Assembly (NCBI GenBank): GCA_008477525.1
Contig: SPDT01000013.1
Span: forward strand, 109,501-173,500
Direction: 5' to 3'
From: Hypomyces perniciosus
Lineage: Eukaryota; Ascomycota; Sordariomycetes; Hypocreales; Hypocreaceae
DNA: 64,000 bases
The notes beneath the pieces are model-generated. The model searched no databases and had not been told where the DNA came from. It was given only the letters and a program-made list of their open reading frames with translations. The translations under genes were made by a program, and so were the position numbers. How positions within the stretch are numbered: the first letter of the stretch is position 1; each line of letters begins with the position of its first letter. Below, in pieces: positions 1-9,259 of this stretch.

Positions 1-765
1 TGTCAATTCATTCACTTTCAGCTGGTAAACCTCATCTACTTCGTACGTGAATGAGATCCGTAGGACCATAGTTACTGCCACGCTAATACACTCACCTTGG
101 TAGGCATGAATCAGAAGGCAATGGGCACATCAGTAACCCTTTGATACTGCCCTAAGCAGTGAATTTGCCAAAGCAACTTATCCCTCGGATCTACCACTCC
201 AGTAATCGGACATGGCTGCTGCTGTAGATTCAACAACAAACCAAGAAAAGAAAGAACCATGGCCTGGATGATGGTAAAGGCAACCTTCTTTTCATCTCAT
301 GGACCCGTAATCCTTCTTATGCTATATTCCCTTGGTTCACAGAACGAGTCCTTCGGCGATAGGTCACAGATCCGCCTGGTCACTCGAGGGGAGTTCGAGA
401 CGTTGGCGCACGGGATGACTTTATTCATTGAGCTATACGAAGTACTTTATGCAAGTCCCCTTGTTTATGTTCCACCCAGCGATTAATTTGTCACCAGGGC
501 GCGGACTTTATATAGCGTGAGGCATTCTACTAGTAATGGCTTGAAAATATTGCCGGGGGCGGGTGATCGTGGATGAAGGTGCTTGGTTCGATATGTCAAG
601 TATCCAAACTAGAGGAACGTCACGGAACGTCATACTCATCAGGTGGCCATATTCAGGGGATAAAATGCCTTACTCCCGATCTAGGAAGCTAGGGGATCTT
701 CAGAGATCAATACAGTCAACATGGTGGCCCTACTTTCGTGCTTCCTTCGCGCCTCCAGCTACGTA
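1..765. other. Intergenic, no supported gene
   Basis: No reading frame here looks like a fungal protein. An open frame at 259-486 has an ATG but no recognisable domain and no plausible splicing partner. Two copies of the dispersed 9-mer TACTTCGTA/TACGAAGTA lie at 37-45 and 436-444. The stretch ends at the target duplication of the hAT element. Confidence 0.6.
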
Positions 766-799
766 CCCTCAGCCAGTGCTGTATAGCCACGCGTGTTGT

Positions 800-905
800 T
801 TCATACTGTTTCATATGAAACTGAAACAGTCCCTGGACCCAGTTTCATATGAAACTGTAACTCTCCCAGTTTCATATGTTTCAGTCGGTTTCATATGTTT
901 CATAT
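800..905. repeat. Left subterminal GTTTCATATG repeats of the hAT element
   Basis: Perfect palindromes GTTTCATATGAAAC occur at 808-821 and 842-855, followed by half copies (GTTTCATATG) near 869 and 889. Known hAT transposases bind subterminal repeats, so these are candidate transposase-binding sites. The same motif recurs near the right end. Confidence 0.8.
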
Positions 906-999
906 ACGCCCGATGAGACCCAAATATCTTAGTACTTAACCAAGAAAATTTCACAAACCAAATGCCTTCAACGCAGTTAGAAACTTGCTAACAGTAAAT

Positions 1000-3318
1000 A
1001 TGTCATCAGCTTCTCCCGCTCCCTTGTTATCGGGGCTTTCTGACGAGGTCTTGGGACCTGCTTCGCCTGACTCTCCCGTTCCCGCCAAGCGCGCATTGCA
1101 TCGTTCTCCCTCTGATCGGGCTAGCAAGCGCGCCAAAGGCCGTACAAACAAAAGCACCTGGAACGAGGCGCGTGACCCTTATGAAGAGAGAGGGGAGAAA
1201 GCTCGCGATACCTCATACCACGAAATTTGGTACTGCAAGCACTGCAACTCCACGAAAAAGCCTAATTCGGTAACGACGAACCTGAGCCGAGCCCGCAAGC
1301 ACCTGCGGGACTTTCATGGCATCCGGGTTATAGAGCGTGTAGAAAGGTCGGATCTGAAGAAGCGGCAACATGGCACCATTACGGATTTGTTTGGAAGGCA
1401 GGAGGAACGTCAAGCCAATCGAGACCTTAATGAGGAAAAATATTTGGCAAATGCCATTAATATTCCTGCATTCGAGGAAGCACTCGCCAGGCTTCTTGCG
1501 GTTCGCAATATCGCCCACACATTCATCGAATACCCCGAGTTTCATGCTGTTATACTCTGCTGTAACTATATGGCCCGGGACGTCCTCCTACGCAGCCGCA
1601 GTGCGGTGCCGAAGCTTCTCGAAAAGACTTTCGCTCAACACAAACAAGGCCTCGTCAAGAAGCTTCATAATTCTCTCTCATCCATGGTTCACTTCACCAT
1701 TGACATGTGGACCTCATCGGAACAGAAGGCGGCATACCAGGCAATCGTGGTCCATTTTGTAGATGCGGAGACGAGAGAAGTCGCTCAAGCGTTATTGTCA
1801 CTGCGCGAGTTCAAAGGAAGCCACAACGGGAAATTGCAAGCCAAGGCTTTCCTGGATGTTGTCGAAGAGTACAACCTCAGCGGAAAGGTTGGCTACTTTA
1901 CGATGGATAATCACGATGCCAACGATACTATGCTTGACGATATCGCAAAAGAGATTGATGGTTTAGATCCGGTTGCCAGGCGACTACGCTGCAGTGGCCA
2001 CATCATGAACCTCATCGTTCAAGCCTTCCTCTTTCGGAGTAAGGCAAAGAAGATTCAGGGGGATGAGCAAGAGGGGATTGACGAGGCGTATGAGCGACTG
2101 TGCAGGCTATCCGAAAAAGAAGAAGGGGGCGTCATTACGAAGGCACAAGCCACCGAGGACTGGCGGGAGTTTAATGTTCTGGGGAAGCTCCACAACTTGT
2201 GCATGTATTCAAGGAGCTCTACCAGCATCTGCAACGACTTCAAGGCCAAGATTGGCAGGGCCTTGCCGAGGGACAATGATACACGCTGGAATTCATGGTT
2301 TCGTCTTATTGACGTGGCAATTGAGAGGCGGGCAAAGTTCATGGATTGGATTCAAGAAAATCATGCCAAGATCGAGAAAGATGCACTAGACCACAACGAC
2401 TGGAACGAGCTCCGAGACATCCATGCGTTTCTACAACCATTTCACCAGATCTCGGTACGCCAAGGCCGGGAGAACACACTCGATGAAGTTCTATCTCATA
2501 TGGATTTCCTCCATCATCACTTCACGCAGGCTAAAGACAAGGCTTTCAGTAACCCACGCTTCTACGCTCGCTTTCACGTGGCTTGGCTAAAGTTCGAGAA
2601 GTATTACCAGCTTACCGAGCAGGCCCCCGTGTACGTGGCCGGTATCCTCCTCCACCCAGCACTCCGAAAGAGCTATCTGAGTGAGCAGTGGAAGAGAAAC
2701 CCAGCTTGGGTTAGCAATGCCGTGAAGTCTGTCAGAAAGATTTGGTCCACAGAGTACAAGAGCTACCAGCTCCAAGATCAACAACAGGAGAAAGGGCAAG
2801 AACTCGACGAGTTCGATCGCTGGAGGCAGAAGGTGTACAGCACAGCGAGCGAGGTGAAGGATGAATTCGACCGCTTTATTTATGTAAGTAATTTGAAGCC
2901 TTCTACCTAATGGCCAGGTTTTGACGATACTTCGCAGGGCTCACAAGTTGGGATTGGACAACAAACGGCCTTACAGTGGTGGCTTGAACCGACCCAGCGA
3001 GAGAATTTTCCCCTCCTCTGCCGTATGGCCATTGACATATTCTGCATCCCTCCGATGTCTACGGAAGCAGAGCGAATTTTCTCAGGCGCAAGACGGCAGG
3101 TTACATGGGATAGAAGTAGCATGTCTGCCAAAATGGTAGAGGCATGTGAGTGCATTAAAAGCTGGATAAGTGTTCCAAAGGGAAAAAGCAGGCCGCTTCT
3201 TGCAGGGGTGTTTAGGGGAGTGGATGATATCGACGCGGCTGTAAGGATACTCCAAGAAGATATAGAGATGGGCAAGGGGGAAGAAAGCGATGGCGAGCCT
3301 GGCGAATTGGTAGCATAG
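1000..3318 (+). CDS. hAT family transposase (BED finger, RNase H-like, dimerisation domain)
   Basis: Two exons, 1000-2883 and 2938-3318, joined over a 54-bp GTAAGT...CAG intron, give 754 residues. The frame is open upstream to a TTG at 985, but the first ATG is at 1000. A BED-type zinc finger (CxxC...Hx4H) lies near residues 75-105. The RNase H-like catalytic core shows the DMWTSS aspartate (about D235), the MDNHDAND aspartate (about D303), the CSGH motif (331-334) and the RW pair (about 429-430). The C-terminal hAT dimerisation region contains FCIPPMSTEAERIFSGARR from about residue 661. All family landmarks are present and unbroken, so the enzyme is plausibly functional. It acts in the nucleus, cutting and joining the ends of its own element. 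Confidence 0.95.
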
Positions 3319-3414
3319 GTAGGCAGGCAATGCCAGACATCTTTGAGTGCCTAGTGGTAAGGTGTCTCGGAGCTTGCCAAAGAGAGGGGGGAAACAACAA
3401 AGGAATTAGATATT

Positions 3415-3512
3415 GATTCATATGAAACTGAAACCGGTTTCATATGAAACTGAAACTATACTGGCGTCCGGTTTCATGAAACTGAAACTCACCCCAGTTT
3501 CAGTTTCATAGC
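3415..3512. repeat. Right subterminal GTTTCATATGAAAC repeats of the hAT element
   Basis: A near-palindrome TTCATATGAAAC precedes a perfect GTTTCATATGAAAC at 3437-3450. Degenerate copies lacking the central ATAT (GTTTCATGAAAC, CAGTTTCAGTTTCATAG) follow. The arrangement mirrors the left subterminal cluster. Confidence 0.75.
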
Positions 3513-3774
3513 GTGTCTATGCAGCACTGCCCTCAGCCCCTTTACCCTCCCCAATAACAACAGAGTCCAGAGTCTAACCCTATGATTAAGGCATCCTCCT
3601 TCACTTTTCATGTTTAGGTGCTTCTAAAGCCAATCTCTTGAAAGTCCTTCCTTTTATGCAAATGCTGTAAAACAAATCAAAACTCCCCAGGTTTGGGCAA
3701 TGCTCCAGCCTCCACGATATCAGAGGACCAACTGCCTAAATTCGCCTATCCCCGATTTCGATGCTGAAGTCCGA

Positions 3775-4885
3775 TCAAGACTGTTGTGAATATAGAGCCG
3801 CTGACCCATCGGGCGACACATACTGTAATTCGACCATCGGCACATTTGGTATGTCTCTCGTTAGCATCTGTTGTCCCGAGTCTCTACCATCCTGACGACG
3901 GAGACGGGCAACTCTTTTAACAATTGGTCGAAGTGTTGCGGCTGAGGATGCTATGAGCGCCATACCGACCTCAATTGTTGACCAGATCCAGATGTCAGGG
4001 TTGACCCAAATCTTATTTAGATCCTCAAGGAGGCGGAGATATGGAATCCTTGCTATAGTTGCGATACAGGCACTGGTGGGAAGTTAGTGATAGAATGGCA
4101 GGATGGATATATACCAGACACTTACAGTGATCCAAGTCCCAGGACTAATGCGATATATCCCTTTGTACTTGCGGCCATGTTCATTTTCCAGACGATAAAG
4201 AGGGGAAGAATAGCAAGTGTCCAATCTACTACTATAATTGTTATTGCATGAGCCCACGAGATGCCAACCACTGAGCTAGTAGCCACGCAAGACACTTGCA
4301 GAGCAGGGTCGGCCACCTGTCTCCAGAATGCCGACGGAGGATGGCATTGGAAAAGCTGAAAAAAGAAGGCAGCAGTACCAAAGCCAGCCACCACAATGAC
4401 CAGAAGATAAAGGACGTGTCGTATAATCTTTGTAAATGCAAACCGAAAGAGAAAGATAGACAACGACAATTTAATAGAGGTAGCTGATAAATTATACATC
4501 ATCTCGAAGAAAAACGCGTACTAAGAATGATATTCAGTTAATTGCCATTTATGTGTTCTCGAGAAGGTGGCATTACTTTAAGTCCCAATTCCAATGTTAC
4601 AGGGGATAGATCCCTAGGATCTTGGCCCAATCCTCCCTTTTGAACACATAATATGGCGAATGAGCAAAGAAAATAAAGAAAAATCTATAGTAAATATCAG
4701 TAATTGGACTCATGAAATAGGATGGGTGGACATACCAGTGTCACGACGGCAAGAGCATCATCGATACCAAAACATGGTCTGAGGACGATACGCGCATAAC
4801 AGCGCAGTGAAACGATTATTGTGGACACAAGAATAAAGGATATTGCTATAATAACGAATGCCTCCCCTCTCGACATACTGGTCAT
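3775..4885 (-). CDS. SAT4/fungal rhodopsin-like integral membrane protein
   Basis: Four exons on the minus strand (4736-4885, 4577-4684, 4126-4520, 3775-4072) with introns of 51, 56 and 53 bp encode 316 residues. The first in-frame ATG (4885) is chosen; an upstream GTG at 4924 is only an open-frame extension. The protein is mostly hydrophobic with about seven membrane segments, has the family's FGIDDALAVV stretch after the first segment, the FFEMMYNLSATSIKLSLSIF helix in the middle, and ends the membrane domain with ATLRPIVKRV, as in PTH11-related SAT4 proteins. This family is large in Pezizomycotina and mostly without assigned function; some members are proposed receptors. It is adjacent to the hAT element but is not disrupted by it. 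Confidence 0.88.
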
Positions 4886-6419
4886 GGCCGGAACTCGAGC
4901 ATAGAGGAGATAGTTCCGCAGCACTTATCTAGGTAGGTTTCCCGCTCTCTTAAACCTTTCAAGCTCGAACAGACAGGCGCACGGATACAGTATGAATTCT
5001 TCCTCGAGCCAATTGTGAGTCTCAGCTGTGTCTTTCCCTTGGTGCGATGCTATACCCCATACAGTGCGGCTGACGCATCAGCAATTATAGTTTTCCGTGA
5101 AATTCACCCGGTCTTTGGGCTTTTCTTTTTCCGGTGGCTTTGGACTAATATAGGGTCATTAATTATGGACTTTTCGCGGAGTTCCTGGTGCGATGTTTAA
5201 TACTAGCGGGTACTACTTGAGTTTCTCTAGCTGGCCGCCGTCGGATAGCGGATGCGGATCTTCGACTCTTGATCATAACTATGGGCTATGCTACGAATGG
5301 CCCATTGCAACTCTGGTGCTGGCGCCTCCGATTAGGGTTGTAGAATTGACTCGTAATAGTCTTGTCAGTATGTGGGCAACCGATGGCGACTTACATCGTC
5401 CTATCAGGGTTGAACTTCAGGCTTAGCTGAGATACCTATCTCGTTTACTGTAAGCTGGTATACTCGTACTGTCTCGGTGAAGAAGTTTTCCGGCGATTAG
5501 TCACTTGTAGATCCTGACTAGATAATATTTCATCGAATATCAAAAATTGGTGAGGATGATACATTGTGTTGCCAACTCATGAAGCATTTCAAAATAACTG
5601 CTTGACATAAGGACGAGTATGGATATCAGTTGAAAGCCTCAGTGATTTGAACATGTCTTTTGATCACCTGATTTTTTGAAGGCTTCTGGTCTTCGCCACC
5701 GGCTAGGGATTGACGATCTTCGCCATTGAAGAGTATTGCTTTTGGGAACTCTCCCGGTCATCTTCGGTAGGTTTCTGAAGGCTCTCACTAGCATATGCCG
5801 AAGCCGCATATGGTTTCCCCGAACCGCTGATAAACAAGGCCTTTAAATTGCCTGAATGGAAGAACACATTCCTTGCACTTATATGTCACTGTCGGATGAT
5901 ATTCTCTCACCCATCGCGATTAGGTTGTTTTGAATTCCTCCCAGACACCCCTTTCAGTCTGCGTGTTTGTCTGGTGTTGTGACACAAGCCTGAAATCTTA
6001 GTGGTATTCTGGCTCGTGATTCCAGTTCCTATCGTTGTGGCTTGTGGGTTTGTTAATTGCCGGCCTTGAGTGTCTCAAACATCTTGGTCTGTCGGAGGGA
6101 GGTGGTGTATTGCTGTCAGGGGCAACGTGTCGGCCGTCATCCTCAATAGAGTACCCATATATGATTTGGAATGCATTAAGATGGTAGCAGAGTTAAAAGT
6201 AAGAATGAAGCATCATGTATTAGAGTGGAAGTTCTGAGTGGAGATGGACTCTTCGGGGATTTTGTGATAAGATGGCGGAGCCCCACTGAAACTATGCTTG
6301 GTGGGATGCTGGAGCTCGAGCTTGAGCTGGGGCTAGATTTTCCAGTGGCCTTGTCCTCTACTCCTCCATACAACATACAACCCAAGACTTTCTCCCAAGG
6401 AACTGCTTTTTTCTGTGCA
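4886..6419. other. Intergenic between divergent genes, nothing recognised
   Basis: About 1.5 kb between the SAT4 gene and the CwfJ gene. Short open frames at 5015-5200 and 5193-5426 lack domain resemblance and convincing splicing. The last 200 bases form an open extension of the CwfJ frame but lack an in-frame ATG. The stretch should hold both promoters. Confidence 0.5.
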
Positions 6420-8594
6420 ATGGACGGCCTCGATGAGTTTGAGAAATCGCTCGCCGCTGAAAAGGCTGAACGCGAAAAATCAGAACGAGATCACGAAGAG
6501 CGGCGCCATCGCAAACACCAACACCACCATCGCCGCGAAGACAGACACAAACACAGACACAAACACAGACACGGAGACAGAGATCGGGAGGCGGACAGGG
6601 AGAGGGATCGAGACAGAGATCGAGACAGAGATCGAGACAGAGATCAAGACAGAGACAGGCATCGTCATCGCCGACATCGCGACGAGGATGATGATGGGCA
6701 CCGCCATAAGAGGAGCCGCCACTCTCGGGATCACGAAGACGAGCATCGACCCAGACACCACCATCGCGAAAGCCACCGTGAAGACAAACACTGCAAGACA
6801 TCAGATGCCAAAGAGGATCTGCCGCATCCCGATGAAGAGAAGCCGCCGAGTGAGGATGCAGTAGACAGATCCAAGCGATTGGAACGAGATGCGTGGATGA
6901 CAACGCCATCCGCCTTTGAAGTTGAGCACGTCCGCCGCCCTGGGCAGAATAAAGCCAAGTCGCCAACGCCAGAACCACCGAAGCGCGTTATCCACAGTCG
7001 CGAGCTCAATAGCGGCCACCTTGAAGATCTCAACAACGGGAAAGCATCTGCGGAACTAGGTCGTCCCGCCGAGAGGACGGTTGATTATACCTTTGGCGAC
7101 GCTGGCTCGTCATGGCGCATGACGAAGCTCAAGGCCGTTTACACAGCAGCAGAAGAGAGTGGCCGATCAGTCGAAGAGGTTGCGCTCAACCGTTTCGGCA
7201 CCTTGCAATACTTCGACGACGCGCGAGAGGAGAAGGAGGAAATGGAGCGAAGAAGACTCTACGGGGAGCACGTCAATACAAAGGACAAGCCTACAGGCGA
7301 TCTATACCGCGAGCGGATGAAGAAGCAAGGCCGCACTGAGTCTCCAACGCGAGAGCCTCGTCAGAGCGAGGCTTTGTCCGCGGAATCCATCCAGCCAGCA
7401 CCCGTACCAATGGACCAAACAGCTCTGAACAGACTCCGCGCTCAAATGATGAAAGCCAAACTCCGCCGCGCCCCGAATGCCGCCCAACTTGAAGAGGAAT
7501 ACAGCCGCGCCGCAGCTGCCTCCGCCTCCTCTACATCCCATATCACAGGCCCCCAAGCCGTGGTCCTCGGCGTCATGGAAAGCCGTCAACTCGCCGGCAC
7601 CCGCGGCGAAGTCAAAACCATCGACTCCAAACGCGACCGCGAGCGCGGCCTCGTCGAAGAAAACACAGATATGACCATCAACCAGATGCTCCAGGAAGAG
7701 CGACGCACCAAGGGCCAAGCTGGGGGTGAAGCCATGCGTCTTGCAGAGCGCATCGCCAAAGATGGCAAGTTTGACAACGATCTCGAGTACATGGATGAGA
7801 ACGCCGAGAAGCTCGCCAAGCGCGTCCACAAGAGCGAGATTAACCTGAAAAACATGGCCGTCAATGAGTTCCAGAAGATGAACCGCATTCTCGAAACCTG
7901 TCCCCTTTGTCACAAGGAGGACCAAGGCCAACCTCCCCTCGCTCCCGTCATCTCGCTCGCCACGCGCGTCTTCCTCACCCTGCCTACTGAGCCCGAAGTC
8001 AGCGAAGGCGGCGCCGTCATCGTGCCCATCGCGCATCGAAACAACCTCCTCGAATGCGATGACGACGAATGGGAAGAAATCCGCAACTTCATGAAAAGCC
8101 TCACTCGCATGTACCACGACCAAGGCCGAGAAGTCGTCTTCTACGAAAACGCCGCCGCGCCGCAGAGACACCTCCACGCAGCCATGATAGCCGTGCCCAT
8201 CCCCTACGACGAGGGGGCCACAGCGCCAGCATACTTCAAAGAAGCGTTCCTGTCTTCCGATGAGGAGTGGTCTCAGCACCGCAAAATCATCGACACCGGT
8301 ACCAAAGCCCGTGATGGGATGGGCCGCATGGCGTTCCGGCGGTGTATCGCGAAGGAGATGCCGTATTTCCACGTATGGTTTACGCTGGATGGCGGATTAG
8401 GCCACATTGTTGAGAATGCAGATCGTTGGCCGCGGGGTGATTTATTCGCAAGAGAAATCATTGGCGGCATTGTCGATGCCGAGCCTCATATTATCAAGAA
8501 ACAAGGGCGCTGGTCGAAAGGGGATACACGCGTTGATGGGTTCAAGAAGGGATGGCGCAAGTTTGACTGGACGAGGGTACTGGCAGAAGGATAA
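6420..8594 (+). CDS. CwfJ/Cwf19-like spliceosome-associated protein
   Basis: A single exon encodes 724 residues. The frame stays open to 6225, but only via a GTG; the first ATG is at 6420 (MDGLDEFEKSL). Residues about 20-150 are a charged low-complexity tract of R/K/H/D/E repeats typical of splicing proteins. The C-terminal half carries the two CwfJ domains: CPLCHKED from about residue 494, an HIT-like stretch HLHAAMIAVPIP with H584 and H586, and the C-terminal CwfJ_C_2 block ending GRWSKGDTRVDGFKKGW...KFDWT. The family (S. pombe Cwf19, human CWF19L2) associates with late spliceosomes and lariat debranching. The third HIT position, often a further polar or histidine residue, is alanine here, so enzymatic activity is uncertain. 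Confidence 0.93.
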   Translation: MDGLDEFEKSLAAEKAEREKSERDHEERRHRKHQHHHRREDRHKHRHKHRHGDRDREADRERDRDRDRDRDRDRDQDRDRHRHRRHRDEDDDGHRHKRSRHSRDHEDEHRPRHHHRESHREDKHCKTSDAKEDLPHPDEEKPPSEDAVDRSKRLERDAWMTTPSAFEVEHVRRPGQNKAKSPTPEPPKRVIHSRELNSGHLEDLNNGKASAELGRPAERTVDYTFGDAGSSWRMTKLKAVYTAAEESGRSVEEVALNRFGTLQYFDDAREEKEEMERRRLYGEHVNTKDKPTGDLYRERMKKQGRTESPTREPRQSEALSAESIQPAPVPMDQTALNRLRAQMMKAKLRRAPNAAQLEEEYSRAAAASASSTSHITGPQAVVLGVMESRQLAGTRGEVKTIDSKRDRERGLVEENTDMTINQMLQEERRTKGQAGGEAMRLAERIAKDGKFDNDLEYMDENAEKLAKRVHKSEINLKNMAVNEFQKMNRILETCPLCHKEDQGQPPLAPVISLATRVFLTLPTEPEVSEGGAVIVPIAHRNNLLECDDDEWEEIRNFMKSLTRMYHDQGREVVFYENAAAPQRHLHAAMIAVPIPYDEGATAPAYFKEAFLSSDEEWSQHRKIIDTGTKARDGMGRMAFRRCIAKEMPYFHVWFTLDGGLGHIVENADRWPRGDLFAREIIGGIVDAEPHIIKKQGRWSKGDTRVDGFKKGWRKFDWTRVLAEG
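6532..6660 (+). repeat. In-frame tandem repeats in the CwfJ coding region
   Basis: Two adjoining runs of short repeats: AGACACAAACAC-type units (6540-6575) encoding alternating K/R-H residues, then a 12-bp GACAGAGATCGA unit repeated several times (6609-6655) encoding RD dipeptides. They sit inside the low-complexity charged region and are likely prone to length change. Confidence 0.85.
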
Positions 8595-9259
8595 ATTGTA
8601 ATGATGATCTAAAATACGAAGGAGTTTTTTTTTGATACCGTTCATGGTGCTATTCAGCTCACATCGAGATATACACAGGCATTAGGGAACAAAAAGCGAA
8701 TGAAATGATATAAGACATTAGCTCTAAACATTCTCGCTCAGGTCGAGCTGACGTCGTCCACGAAGAAAACAACTAAGTGATGCTAGTGATACATACAACG
8801 TAATGGCTATTAATAAAAAAACCAACCATGTCCTCCTCCATTCAGTCATTGTGTTCTCCAGAAAATAGCACGCAAAAAAGAGATATATCCAAAAAACCCC
8901 GTATTTCATCGAGGCATAAATTTTCAGGATGTGCAAGAGAAAGCCATATCTGCTGGTTTGAAAAAGCCAAAAAAAATGTGACATAATTGTCGGAAATTCG
9001 TCGCTGATCAGTCCGCGTTCTCCCACACAATCTGGCGTTAAACAGGTCGCACCTTGGGGGTATCATCCTCACACTGAAGCGGTCGACCGTGTATCCAACG
9101 GCGAGGCTCAAGACCGCGGTCCTGCGTCAAACAAAAAGGAAAAGAAAACATCATACTCCTCCGCTACCATGATCTCCTCCAATATGCGGGCGGAAGTTCT
9201 TCCGCCTTGATGCCAAAACGCGCTTCTCTCCAACATGGGCTCGCAAGCAGAGTTGCCGT
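8595..9259. other. Convergent intergenic region
   Basis: About 0.67 kb between two gene 3' ends. It is A/T-rich with several A and T runs and no coding signal; it should hold both 3' untranslated regions and polyadenylation sites. No gene is called. Confidence 0.6.

Larger units (their letters stand above)
774..3529 (+). mobile_element. Complete hAT-superfamily DNA transposon
   Basis: A 2756-bp element flanked by a perfect 8-bp direct repeat, CCCTCAGC, at 766-773 and 3530-3537, the target-site duplication length expected of hAT elements. The ends are short inverted repeats: the left end reads CAGTGCTGTATAGCCACGC, and the reverse complement of the right end matches it at 17 of 19 positions. 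Inside both ends lie clusters of the palindrome GTTTCATATGAAAC. One gene, a hAT transposase (1000-3318), fills the interior. Intact ends, identical duplication and an open transposase frame suggest recent insertion and possible activity; this is inference from structure. Confidence 0.95.

Noticed and set aside
259..486. Open frame of 75 codons with an ATG
   Set aside because: No recognisable domain, no splice partner and no codon pattern beyond chance in this A/T-mixed region.
985..999. Five-codon N-terminal extension of the transposase
   Set aside because: It begins with TTG; the first ATG is at 1000.
4886..4924. N-terminal extension of the SAT4 protein
   Set aside because: It begins with GTG; the in-frame ATG at 4885 gives a normal family N-terminus.
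5015..5426. Two short plus-strand frames between SAT4 and CwfJ genes
   Set aside because: No family resemblance and no convincing intron joining them.
6225..6419. Upstream extension of the CwfJ frame
   Set aside because: It starts from GTG with no in-frame ATG; the composition is unlike the following protein.
7302..8372. 356-codon open frame antisense to the CwfJ gene
   Set aside because: A shadow of a GC-biased coding region; the plus-strand frame has clear CwfJ domains.
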